Assembly (NCBI GenBank): GCA_021199975.1
Contig: JAJQHF010000074.1
Span: 1 to 7,378, forward strand
From: Candidatus Gastranaerophilales bacterium
GTDB taxonomy: Bacteria > Cyanobacteriota > Vampirovibrionia > Gastranaerophilales > Gastranaerophilaceae
DNA length: 7,378 nt
Reading direction: 5' to 3'
Below are positions 1-5,873 of this stretch, piece after piece. The notes below the pieces were generated by a model. The model was not told the origin of the DNA. It made no database searches and saw nothing but the letters and a program-made list of their open reading frames with translations. Position numbers and translations under genes: made by a program. The stretch's first letter is position 1. Each line of letters starts with the position of its first letter.

Positions 1-1
1 C

Positions 2-661
2 ATTAACCGAGGAAATATATCTAAAATCTTTGGTGAATTAATAACACTGATTGAAGAAGATAAAAGGATTGGGGCAAAACATGAATTGACGGTAAAACTA
101 CCATATTCTCAAAATGAGTTCGGTATCCCTAAAAACTTATATATTATAGGCACAATGAACACTTCTGACCGTTCGATTGCTTCCGTAGATATAGCACTAA
201 GACGCAGATTTACTTTTAAAGAAATTATGCCAAACCTTGAATTACTTAACCAAAATACAATTGGAGGAATTAACTTAAACAACCTTCTTAAAATATTAAA
301 CGAAAGAATAACAGTTCTTTTAGACAGGGATCATCAAATAGGACACAGTTATTTTATGAATGTTAATGATGTCAATGAATTAAAAGAAGTATGGTTTAAC
401 TCTGTAATTCCTTTATTGAATGAATATTTTTACGGAGATTGGGAAAAACTGCAAATGATTTTAGGTGAAGCAAAAGAAGGTGCATTTATTAAAAAAATAA
501 AAGCAACATTTGCTCATGGTTCCTGTGAAGATGATTGTTTTGATTTTAATAAAGAAAATATCGATTTTATAGAAGCACTTAGGCACGCAAAATTAATAAA
601 CAAAGGAAATCAAGATGCTGACCAAGCAAATAGTACAGTAACAGAAGATGGAAACGCATAG
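2..661 (+). CDS. mcrB: McrB-type AAA+ GTPase of a type IV restriction system (5' end cut off by the window)
   Basis: This is the C-terminal 219 residues of the motor subunit of an McrBC modification-dependent restriction enzyme, which uses GTP to translocate DNA and activate the McrC nuclease. The frame is open from base 2. The first visible residues, INRGN, are the end of the Walker B block (DEINRGN in the family), followed by ISKIFGELITLIEEDKR. Next come NLYIIGTMNTSDRS (M codon at 155), the McrB signature normally written MNTADRS and implicated in GTP recognition, here with Ser for Ala, and ALRRRF (194-211), the arginine finger/sensor segment. The remainder is the alpha-helical AAA+ lid, ending in an acidic, low-complexity tail. 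Walker A and any N-terminal DNA-binding domain lie outside the window. A TTG at 86 is not the start, because the conserved family sequence continues upstream of it. The stop TAG is 3 bases before mcrC, so the two are cotranscribed. The family assignment is secure. Confidence 0.93.
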   Translation: MNRGNISKIFGELITLIEEDKRIGAKHELTVKLPYSQNEFGIPKNLYIIGTMNTSDRSIASVDIALRRRFTFKEIMPNLELLNQNTIGGINLNNLLKILNERITVLLDRDHQIGHSYFMNVNDVNELKEVWFNSVIPLLNEYFYGDWEKLQMILGEAKEGAFIKKIKATFAHGSCEDDCFDFNKENIDFIEALRHAKLINKGNQDADQANSTVTEDGNA

Positions 662-664
662 CAG

Positions 665-2017
665 ATGGAACCAATTCTATTAATTGAATATGGACATAAA
701 CCATACAATGAAATAAAAAAAGGTGAGGATTGCTGCTGTAACTCTAACGATTTTAAAGGGTTTGAAAACTATCTAAAGAAAAACAAATTAGATAAGGTTG
801 TATCATTTACCGCAAACGGCATAAAGGCAAATCATTATGTCGGTGTTGTTAAATATAAGCAGTATCAAATCCAAATTCTGCCTAAATTGTGCAAGGATAA
901 GCAGAACAGTGAAAAACCAAACGAAAAAAGCGATGAAAAAATAATCAAAAACCTTGTATATATGCTCTCATATACAAAAAAACTCGATATTAAAATAACC
1001 GATTATGCCAATTTATCTAAAAATACAAATCCTTTTTTAGAAGTTTTAATAAGAGAATACGCTGTTTCGCTGTTTGACTGCTTAAAAAGTATGACACCTA
1101 AAAACTATGTCAGAGAAGAAGATAATCTTAATTATTTAAAAGGTAAATTAAATTTCTCCAAAAATATAAGATACAATTGTACAAATAAGACGAAATTTTA
1201 CTGCGAATATGACGAATTTAGCAAAAATAATATTTTAAATCAGCTGTTTTTGTTTGTTTCAAAATGCCTTTATGACTTATCTTCTAATAATAACAATAAA
1301 ATGATATTGAGCTTTATTATAAATTATTACTGTGATGTCGATTTTGTAAGAATTGATAAATTTAAAGCAGATAAAATCAGATTAAACAGAAATCAAGAAT
1401 TATTTAAAAGACCACTCAACTTAGCAAAATTATTTATAGAAAATTCTTCAATTGATTTATCAAAAAACAAAATTGAAAATATCGCTATTGTTTGGGATAT
1501 GAATGTTTTATTTGAAGAATATATTTGTGAATTTATAAAAAAGCATAAAGACAAATTTGAAATAGAAAAAATATGTTATCAAAAAGGCAGAAGGCTTTTA
1601 AGAGATGAAAAAACAACATACGGAAACACTTTCGCAGATGCATATATTGAATATAGTAATGGCAGGATTATTTTAGATACTAAATATAAAACAAATAACG
1701 GTGAAATAAATTCATTTAGTAATTTTGATGTATTTCAGGTTATGACTTATTGTGATTTACATAATGCCAATACCGCAATTCTTTTATATCCGTATTCGGG
1801 TGAGGAAGATTTGAAAAAAGAAGATATACATAAAAATTTTATACACAAATTTAAATTAAATGTTTTAAATCCGGAAAAAAAGCAGCCCAAATTACTCATG
1901 ACGGCAGTTATAGATTTAAGAACAGATGATTTAAAAACTAATGAAGAGAATATTATAAAGCAGTTAAATTGTATATTAGGAGAAGTAAAAGAATGCTTAA
2001 AACAGGAACAGGAATAA
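665..2017 (+). CDS. mcrC: McrC nuclease subunit of the type IV restriction system
   Basis: McrC is the endonuclease partner that binds the McrB ring and cuts DNA carrying modified cytosines. The N-terminal part (residues 1-75) has the family's beta-rich start, with GVVKYKQYQIQILPKL at 60-75. The catalytic PD-(D/E)xK core is visible as D325 (in FADAYIEY) and D338-T-K340 (in ILDTKYK). The 13-residue spacing between the two Asp equals that of E. coli McrC D244 and D257-x-K259, the residues known to be essential for cleavage. A glutamate pair (E284/E285) in the preceding helix and FDVFQVMTYCDLHNANTAILLYP (354-376) complete the fold, so the nuclease looks intact. At 450 residues it is longer than the 348-residue E. 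coli protein, partly through a lysine-rich insertion around residues 76-96. The ATG lies 3 bases after the mcrB stop without a strong Shine-Dalgarno, which suggests translational coupling. Its last codons overlap the start of a degraded helicase gene. Confidence 0.92.
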   Translation: MEPILLIEYGHKPYNEIKKGEDCCCNSNDFKGFENYLKKNKLDKVVSFTANGIKANHYVGVVKYKQYQIQILPKLCKDKQNSEKPNEKSDEKIIKNLVYMLSYTKKLDIKITDYANLSKNTNPFLEVLIREYAVSLFDCLKSMTPKNYVREEDNLNYLKGKLNFSKNIRYNCTNKTKFYCEYDEFSKNNILNQLFLFVSKCLYDLSSNNNNKMILSFIINYYCDVDFVRIDKFKADKIRLNRNQELFKRPLNLAKLFIENSSIDLSKNKIENIAIVWDMNVLFEEYICEFIKKHKDKFEIEKICYQKGRRLLRDEKTTYGNTFADAYIEYSNGRIILDTKYKTNNGEINSFSNFDVFQVMTYCDLHNANTAILLYPYSGEEDLKKEDIHKNFIHKFKLNVLNPEKKQPKLLMTAVIDLRTDDLKTNEENIIKQLNCILGEVKECLKQEQE

Positions 2018-2336
2018 AACCAAATAAAAAACAGAGGAATGTATAGATAATATAGAGGGCAGATACCTTGTTTTAGAAGATCCGGGAACGGGCAAAACTA
2101 ATACTGCTACACCGTATAATAAATATGATTAAAAAAGGTGCCAATCTTAAAACTATTCTATGTCTTACTTTTACGGATGCAGCCGCAAACAAAATGCAAA
2201 AGAAACTTTCCGAAAAAGCACTTTACTTGCAAGAACAAACAAAGAACTTGAAGAATTTGCACAAATACTCAAAATTAAGGGAAGAGCTATAAAAAGTCCT
2301 TTGACATATTTACCCAAAGACTATCTTGTTCTATAA
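1993..2336 (+). pseudogene. Remnant of a UvrD/REP-type helicase gene, frameshifted and internally deleted
   Basis: No intact gene lies here, but three pieces of an SF1A helicase are readable in order. The likely original start is the ATG at 1993 (MLKTGTGIKPNKKQ), 25 bases inside mcrC. After a frame change near 2034 the reading continues as ECIDNIEGRYLVLEDPGTGKTNT (2037-2105), which holds the Walker A motif PGTGKT. A second frame change near 2112 gives RIINMIKKGANLKTILCL followed by TFTDAAANKM (from 2113), which is motif Ia. After about 2214 the first frame resumes with STLLARTNKELEEFAQILKIKG (2217-2282), typical of the C-terminal helicase domain (compare LVRTNKEAEEIAELLKEKG). The Walker B motif and several hundred residues between these blocks are missing. 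The last open codon ends at 2333 with TAA at 2334-2336, 2 bases from tRNA-Val. Its overlap with mcrC suggests it was the third gene of the restriction operon. The helicase identity rests on motifs read by eye; its original subfamily cannot be told. Confidence 0.82.
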
Positions 2337-2338
2337 AC

Positions 2339-2411
2339 TGGGTGTTGAGGGACTTGAACCCCCGACATCCTCCTTGTAAGGGAGGCGCTCTACCAACTGA
2401 GCTAAACACCC
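2339..2411 (-). tRNA. trnV-UAC: tRNA-Val(UAC)
   Basis: Read on the minus strand, a 73-nt cloverleaf folds fully. The acceptor stem is GGGTGTT/AACACCC and the D-arm GCTC/GAGC carries the AGTTGGTA loop. The anticodon stem CCTCC/GGAGG holds loop CTTACAA (anticodon TAC), and the T-stem GGGGG/CCCTC holds TTCAAGT. The discriminator base is A, and CCA is not encoded. Anticodon UAC reads valine codons. The gene's 3' end faces the restriction locus. Confidence 0.97.
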
Positions 2412-2422
2412 GTGACTCTTTT

Positions 2423-2453
2423 ATTATATTATCAGCTAAAAAATTTTAGTCAA
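2423..2453 (-). promoter_or_regulatory. Candidate promoter of tRNA-Val
   Basis: On the minus strand, TTGACT (2448-2453) is followed after 19 bases by a perfect TATAAT (2423-2428), about 11 bases upstream of the tRNA 5' end. The spacer is longer than the ideal 17. The gene could instead be read through from tRNA-Pro, which lies 149 bases upstream on the same strand. Confidence 0.4.
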
Positions 2454-2560
2454 TAGGCTTTTATATTGTTTGATGGATTTTTCATAATAACCATATTTAC
2501 AAGCAAGTAAACATTGCATGCGAAAATCATAGCAATCACAAGCTAAAACAATTAGAAAAA

Positions 2561-2634
2561 TCGGGATGACACGATTCGAACGTGCGACCCCTTCGTCCCA
2601 AGCGAAGTGCGCTACCAAGCTGCGCTACATCCCG
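2561..2634 (-). tRNA. trnP-UGG: tRNA-Pro(UGG)
   Basis: The 74-nt minus-strand cloverleaf has acceptor CGGGATG/CATCCCG and D-arm GCGC/GCGC with AGCTTGGTA. The anticodon stem CTTCG/CGAAG holds loop CTTGGGA (anticodon TGG), and the T-stem GCACG/CGTGT holds TTCGAAT. The discriminator is A, and no CCA is encoded. UGG is the proline anticodon that can serve all CCN codons. The C1-G72 start of the acceptor stem fits bacterial tRNA-Pro. Confidence 0.97.
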
Positions 2635-2672
2635 ATATATATTTTCTGCAAAGTTCTTATAATACTATATAA

Positions 2673-2701
2673 ACTTTATCAATAATATTATTAAGAGTCA
2701 A
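2673..2701 (-). promoter_or_regulatory. Candidate promoter of tRNA-Pro
   Basis: On the minus strand, TTGACT (2696-2701) and TAAAGT (2673-2678) are separated by exactly 17 bases and lie about 40 bases upstream of the mature tRNA, leaving a short leader for RNase P to remove. The -35 box is good and the -10 box matches 4 of 6 consensus bases. The same TTGACT hexamer sits upstream of tRNA-Val. Confidence 0.42.
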
Positions 2702-2813
2702 GATTTTCTCTTAATTCAAATACATATTAAACTAAACAAAGAGCAATGTGTCTTAAATTACATAAGTAAAAAATAATAAAATTATTAAGAATGTTTCAGG
2801 CAGGCATAATGAT

Positions 2814-2842
2814 TTGCTATTGTTATAAAATTGTTATATAAT
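2814..2842 (+). promoter_or_regulatory. Sigma-70-type promoter of the zinc-ribbon/yhcC operon
   Basis: TTGCTA (2814-2819) and a perfect TATAAT (2837-2842) are separated by exactly 17 bases. Transcription would begin near 2849, giving a leader of about 27 bases that contains the AAGG ribosome-binding site at 2862-2865. It is the best promoter match seen in the window. Confidence 0.6.
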
Positions 2843-2875
2843 TTTTATGTTTTTAGTTTTTAAGGTAAATCTTAC

Positions 2876-3046
2876 ATGGCAAGAATTGTTAGACCTACGT
2901 GGGCAATAAGATGTGTTCAATCAGGATGTAAATGTCTTTTTGAAGTAGCTGTTTTAGAAAACGGCAAGCAGCAGGAAGTTGTTTGCCCTAATTGCGGCGA
3001 ACATTATGTTTATCCCGCACTTGATAATCAACAGCAGCAAGATTAA
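2876..3046 (+). CDS. Small zinc-ribbon protein of 56 residues, function unknown
   Basis: This short reading frame is too small for a routine ORF cut-off but is well supported. It has a good promoter upstream and AAGG at 2862-2865, 10 bases before the ATG. Its stop codon overlaps the next start in TAATG (3044-3048), the classical arrangement for translational coupling. The product begins MARIVRPTWAIRC and contains Cys13, Cys18, Cys20, Cys37 and Cys40. The pairs C13/C18 (or C18/C20) and CPNC (37-40) form a likely four-cysteine zinc ribbon, and the glutamine-rich tail ends QQQQD. There is no signal peptide or membrane segment, so it is probably cytoplasmic. The fold resembles small FmdB-like or MJ0042-like zinc ribbons, but I do not recognise a named family. 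Coupling to the radical SAM gene suggests that they act together or must be made in fixed proportion. Confidence 0.8.
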   Translation: MARIVRPTWAIRCVQSGCKCLFEVAVLENGKQQEVVCPNCGEHYVYPALDNQQQQD

Positions 3047-3984
3047 TGTTTTTTTATAATACAGACAAGCGTTACAACAGATTTAGCGACCATTTAAGAA
3101 ATTTATACGGTGTTAAAGTTTACAAAGTTACTTTAGATGCCGGCTTTACATGTCCTAATCGTGACGGTACAATTTCTGATGAAGGCTGTATTTTTTGCGA
3201 TAACGGCGGCAGTTTTTCGCAGCTCTACCCTAGCAGCATTTCGGTCAAAGAACAATTGGATTTGGGTATATTATTATCTGTTGACAAATACAAAGCAAAA
3301 AAGTTCCTTGCTTATTTTCAGGCATATTCAAACACATATAAACCTGTTAAAGAACTTGAAAAAATCTATAATGAAGCACTTTCTCATGAAGATGTTATAG
3401 GTATGTCAATAGGAACACGTCCTGATTGTATTGATAACGAAAAATTAGATTTAATTGCAAATTATGCAAAAGACCGTTATGTTTGGATTGAATACGGGCT
3501 TCAAAGTATTCACGAACGCTCTTTAAAATTTATAAACAGAGGACATTCTTTTGAAACATTTTGTCATGCTTTAAAGGAAACTCAAAAAAGAGATATTAAT
3601 GTATGTGCGCATGTTATATTAGGGCTGCCGGTTGAAACTAAAAAAGACATGCTTGAAACCGCAAAAGTGTTGGGCGATTTAGGTGTTAACGGTGTCAAAA
3701 TTCATTTACTTTGTGTACTTAACAATACAAGATTAGCAAAACTGTATTTTCAAGGTAAAATTCCCATAATGGAAGAGGATGAGTACGTTGAAACGGTTTG
3801 TGATTTTCTTGAGCTTTTACCGCCCGAGGTCACAATACATCGCCTTGCAGGCAACGGCTTAAAGCCTAATATGCTTGCTCCTGCCTGGTTAAGTAAAAAA
3901 TTTGTTGTCCTGAATAAAATTGATAAACTTCTTGAAAAAAGAAATTCCTTTCAAGGTGCTGCTGTAAATAGACACATGAAATGA
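3046..3984 (+). CDS. yhcC: YhcC/TIGR01212-family radical SAM protein
   Basis: The 312-residue product matches the length of E. coli YhcC (about 309) and has its characteristic beginning, RYNRFSDHLRNLYG, then VTLDAGFTCPNRDGT. The [4Fe-4S] cluster that cleaves S-adenosylmethionine is held by Cys36, Cys48 and Cys51, a Cx11CxxC arrangement that this family shares with Elp3-like radical SAM enzymes instead of the usual CxxxCxxC. Later radical SAM barrel segments are GTRPDC (123-128), WIEYGLQS (147-154), HVILGLP (189-195) and HRLAGNG (265-271). The physiological substrate is not established, so the annotation is a family name, not a reaction. The start codon overlaps the stop of the small zinc-ribbon gene, and no separate Shine-Dalgarno is apparent, consistent with coupling. 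It is convergent with the next gene, with 23 bases between the stops and no clear terminator hairpin. Confidence 0.93.
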   Translation: MFFYNTDKRYNRFSDHLRNLYGVKVYKVTLDAGFTCPNRDGTISDEGCIFCDNGGSFSQLYPSSISVKEQLDLGILLSVDKYKAKKFLAYFQAYSNTYKPVKELEKIYNEALSHEDVIGMSIGTRPDCIDNEKLDLIANYAKDRYVWIEYGLQSIHERSLKFINRGHSFETFCHALKETQKRDINVCAHVILGLPVETKKDMLETAKVLGDLGVNGVKIHLLCVLNNTRLAKLYFQGKIPIMEEDEYVETVCDFLELLPPEVTIHRLAGNGLKPNMLAPAWLSKKFVVLNKIDKLLEKRNSFQGAAVNRHMK

Positions 3985-4007
3985 TTTCTTGCGTACATTC
4001 ACAAAAA

Positions 4008-5534
4008 TTACAGTGTATTTTCAAACGGAATATAATTTAATTCATAAAAATTTATATCACCTATAGTATTACGTTTTACAAATTCAAATTCAGACATTCC
4101 CGGCAGAAGAGTTTCCCCGTCACATGCAATATGTGCGCCTTTTGGCACATTAATTTTTAATATATCCGTATTTTTATAACAGGTTAAATAATTAAAATCC
4201 GGAGTTGTATACATCGGATTGTATTGCAAAACTGCTTTATCACCTTTAGACAAAGAACTCCTTAATAATTTTGATAATTCACTTGAATCGTTTAAATCCA
4301 TTGCTCTGTATAATGTTCCGCCTTCAGGCTGTGCTTTGCACTCTTTTAGTATTTTTTCCTGCATTTCTTTCACGGAATTATAGGCTGCTTTAATTTGATA
4401 TTGGGCATACGTATCGCCATCTTGAAATAAATCTGACATAGTACTTCCTTTACCATTATTATAAATAAGAGATACGATTTGTTCTTGTGTCAAACCTTTA
4501 TCTTCTAAACACAACATTGCTGCATCAAGATTCGAGCTTGCTCCCCCCCCCAATGGGTCTATTACATGATCAGGTTTCCAGCATTCTGCTTTTATTCTTT
4601 TTGCAAATTTTTCTTCACCATCAATTTGAATTGATTTTAAATTACTTCCGTGTGCATAAGAATATGTTTTGTAATTGTTGCAATTAGCTGTTGACACCAG
4701 TTTATTATCTTTATCGAGAGTTATAGCGTATTTTTTGTCATTCATGAAAAAATAACAAGTTCTTGTATCATTACCTTGCTTATCAGCTAAAGAAAAAATA
4801 TAATCGCTGCAATTTGGCATGGGCTTTGCTTGTTTTTCTAAACTGCTTTGTGATTCTTCTATAACTTTAACTGCCTGTTCTGATGCAGATTTTTCTGCTT
4901 TTATAGTTTGTTTTTTAGTTTCTAATTCAACAGCTTCTTTTTTAGCTTTAATTTTTCCATCAAGTTCACCTATTTGTTTTTTAGATAAATTTTTCCTGTC
5001 AAAACTTTGTAATTCGTCTAAACTTGAATCTTGTTTTTTTATTAAACTGATAAAATCTTCTTGATGTTTTTTAGCCTGGTTTGATATTTCCGTAATATTT
5101 TTGTTGTTAACTAATAAATCACCATTAACTGTTTTTGAATACACTTTCTCAAAAATTTGAGTACCATCGGCTGCTGTTTTTGTTGTTTTTTGTAATATGC
5201 CATCACTGTATTCAATAACAACTTTTGAACCGTCTTTTAATGTTTTAGAAAATTTTCCCGTTAATTTATCGTTTTCTTTTAATAATTTTCCGATTCCGTC
5301 TTGAGTAATATCTGTAATCTGCTCAACCGTATTTTTAGGCTTAATCTTGCCTAAATATATTCCTACAGCACATAGTGCGGTAATTCCAACAGCAGCAGCG
5401 GCAGAATATGCAAGTTTCTTTTTATCCGCTTGTTTAGGTGTTTCAGATTTACTTACGGGTCTTATTTTTCCCTCGGAGGGGGAAGATTGCAATTCGGATG
5501 AGAACAATTGATTATATGAATTTAACACGTTCAT
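4008..5534 (-). CDS. Membrane-anchored protein with a putative C-terminal ADP-ribosyltransferase domain
   Basis: The 508-residue protein has a short polar N-terminus, a lysine cluster (38-40), and one hydrophobic helix at about 41-62 followed by KIKPK. Residues about 95-140 contain paired DGS/DGT strand-turn units (LKDGSKVVIEYSDG, then AADGTQIFEKVYS) like YD-type beta repeats. Residues 148-236 are charged and probably coiled-coil. The C-terminal region from about 400 reads like an ADP-ribosyltransferase: GGTLYRAM (Arg410, NAD-binding position), MYTTPDFN (441-448, in place of the Ser-Thr-Ser strand), ILKINVPKGAHIA (458-470), then DGETLLPG (472-479). In this last block Glu474 aligns with the catalytic Glu of the E-x-L-L-P pattern and Asp472 takes the upstream E/Q place. 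If real, it would transfer ADP-ribose from NAD to a protein or other target. The fold call is by motif, not alignment. The ATG has AGGAAG 6 bases upstream. A nine-G run lies within codons 328-331, upstream of the catalytic part. No partner or antidote gene is visible. Confidence 0.8.
   Translation of the reverse strand: MNVLNSYNQLFSSELQSSPSEGKIRPVSKSETPKQADKKKLAYSAAAAVGITALCAVGIYLGKIKPKNTVEQITDITQDGIGKLLKENDKLTGKFSKTLKDGSKVVIEYSDGILQKTTKTAADGTQIFEKVYSKTVNGDLLVNNKNITEISNQAKKHQEDFISLIKKQDSSLDELQSFDRKNLSKKQIGELDGKIKAKKEAVELETKKQTIKAEKSASEQAVKVIEESQSSLEKQAKPMPNCSDYIFSLADKQGNDTRTCYFFMNDKKYAITLDKDNKLVSTANCNNYKTYSYAHGSNLKSIQIDGEEKFAKRIKAECWKPDHVIDPLGGGASSNLDAAMLCLEDKGLTQEQIVSLIYNNGKGSTMSDLFQDGDTYAQYQIKAAYNSVKEMQEKILKECKAQPEGGTLYRAMDLNDSSELSKLLRSSLSKGDKAVLQYNPMYTTPDFNYLTCYKNTDILKINVPKGAHIACDGETLLPGMSEFEFVKRNTIGDINFYELNYIPFENTL
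4543..4551 (-). repeat. Nine-base G homopolymer inside the ADP-ribosyltransferase-like gene
   Basis: The + strand shows nine consecutive C, which is nine G in the coding strand, spanning codons for Leu-Gly-Gly-Gly (residues 328-331). It is the longest G/C homopolymer in an otherwise AT-rich window. Reading on with eight G gives a stop after about 14 codons, and with ten G after about 6 codons, so slippage by one base in either direction would remove the last roughly 175 residues. Confidence 0.9.
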
Positions 5535-5540
5535 AAAAAA

Positions 5541-5561
5541 CTTCCTATTATATTTATTATA
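5541..5561 (-). promoter_or_regulatory. Ribosome-binding site and candidate -10 box of the ADP-ribosyltransferase-like gene
   Basis: On the minus strand, AGGAAG (5541-5546) lies 6 bases before the ATG and supports that start. Two TATAAT hexamers occur just upstream. The one at 5556-5561 leaves room for a leader of about 15 bases, while the one at 5547-5552 is too close to the ribosome-binding site. No convincing -35 box is present at the right distance (TTACTT at 5579-5584). Confidence 0.4.
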
Positions 5562-5701
5562 TTTGTATTAAACCTGCGAAGTAAAAAAAATTGTTATTTA
5601 AGCAAAAAATTAGTTAATAGAACTAAACAAATCGTATAATATTTTTAAAATTGCTTGAAATTTTTCTTTAATTTTGCTTTAAAATAGTCAAAAAATGACT
5701 T

Positions 5702-5860
5702 AGCTCAAAATAATCGCACCATCTGTCATAATTATACTACTCAACAAAATACAGCCGTTCTAATCCAATGCCGCATTTTCCCGCAGGCTATCTTGGATTT
5801 CGCTCACCGAACAGCCTATGCGGACACCTAACGGCTTTATCGGCGGATACAAGCTCAAAA
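5702..5860. repeat. GC-rich island bracketed by 9-bp direct repeats (possible small inserted element)
   Basis: The intergenic stretch 5535-5873 is very AT-rich on its left, but bases 5751-5850 contain 53 G or C in 100, well above the flanks. The sequence AGCTCAAAA occurs perfectly at 5702-5710 and at 5852-5860, either side of about 141 bases. This looks like a target-site duplication around a small non-autonomous element. No matching terminal inverted repeats are visible at the inner edges, and no transposase fragment was recognised. The repeats could be fortuitous, since they are AT-rich and short. Nothing else coding was found in 5535-5873. Confidence 0.45.
5753..5836. other. Nested inverted repeats: potential structured RNA or repeat core
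   Basis: Three nested complementary pairs are visible. The outer is AGCCGTT (5753-5759) with AACGGCT (5830-5836), the middle CCGCAT (5771-5776) with ATGCGG (5818-5823), and the inner AGGCT (5785-5789) with AGCCT (5813-5817). The last two are contiguous on the right arm and separated by an 8-base bulge on the left. The fold works on either strand. On the minus strand it lies 38 bases or more downstream of the fumarase stop and so in its likely 3' untranslated region. It is not followed by a clear run of U on that side, so a simple intrinsic terminator is not the best reading. Confidence 0.5.
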
Positions 5861-5873
5861 ATTCACAAAATAA

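Noticed and set aside
86..88. TTG as the start of mcrB
   Set aside because: Conserved McrB sequence (INRGNISKIFGELI) continues in frame upstream to the window edge, so the gene is cut by the window, not started at 86.
2436..2618. Minus-strand 60-residue open frame
   Set aside because: It overlaps most of the tRNA-Pro gene and the spacer between the tRNAs, and its residues show no recognisable protein pattern or ribosome-binding site.
2751..2800. AT-rich inverted repeat (AATAAT/ATTATT) upstream of the zinc-ribbon gene
   Set aside because: Such palindromes are expected by chance in sequence this rich in A and T, and no stable stem forms.
3137..3400. Plus-strand 87-residue open frame
   Set aside because: It lies entirely inside yhcC in another frame, whose conserved radical SAM motifs show which frame is real.
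3961..4020. Terminator between the convergent yhcC and ADP-ribosyltransferase-like genes
   Set aside because: Only CTGTAA/TTACAG with a long loop and a 5-bp palindrome without a loop were found, and no GC-rich hairpin followed by a T-run.
4080..4094. E482-F-E484 as the catalytic E-x-E of the ADP-ribosyltransferase
   Set aside because: It looks right in isolation, but in the family the catalytic Glu precedes the L-L-P segment, which places it at Glu474. E482 and E484 then fall on the following strand.
4487..5064. Two plus-strand open frames (66 and 81 residues)
   Set aside because: Both are antisense shadows of the 508-residue minus-strand gene, without start signals of their own.
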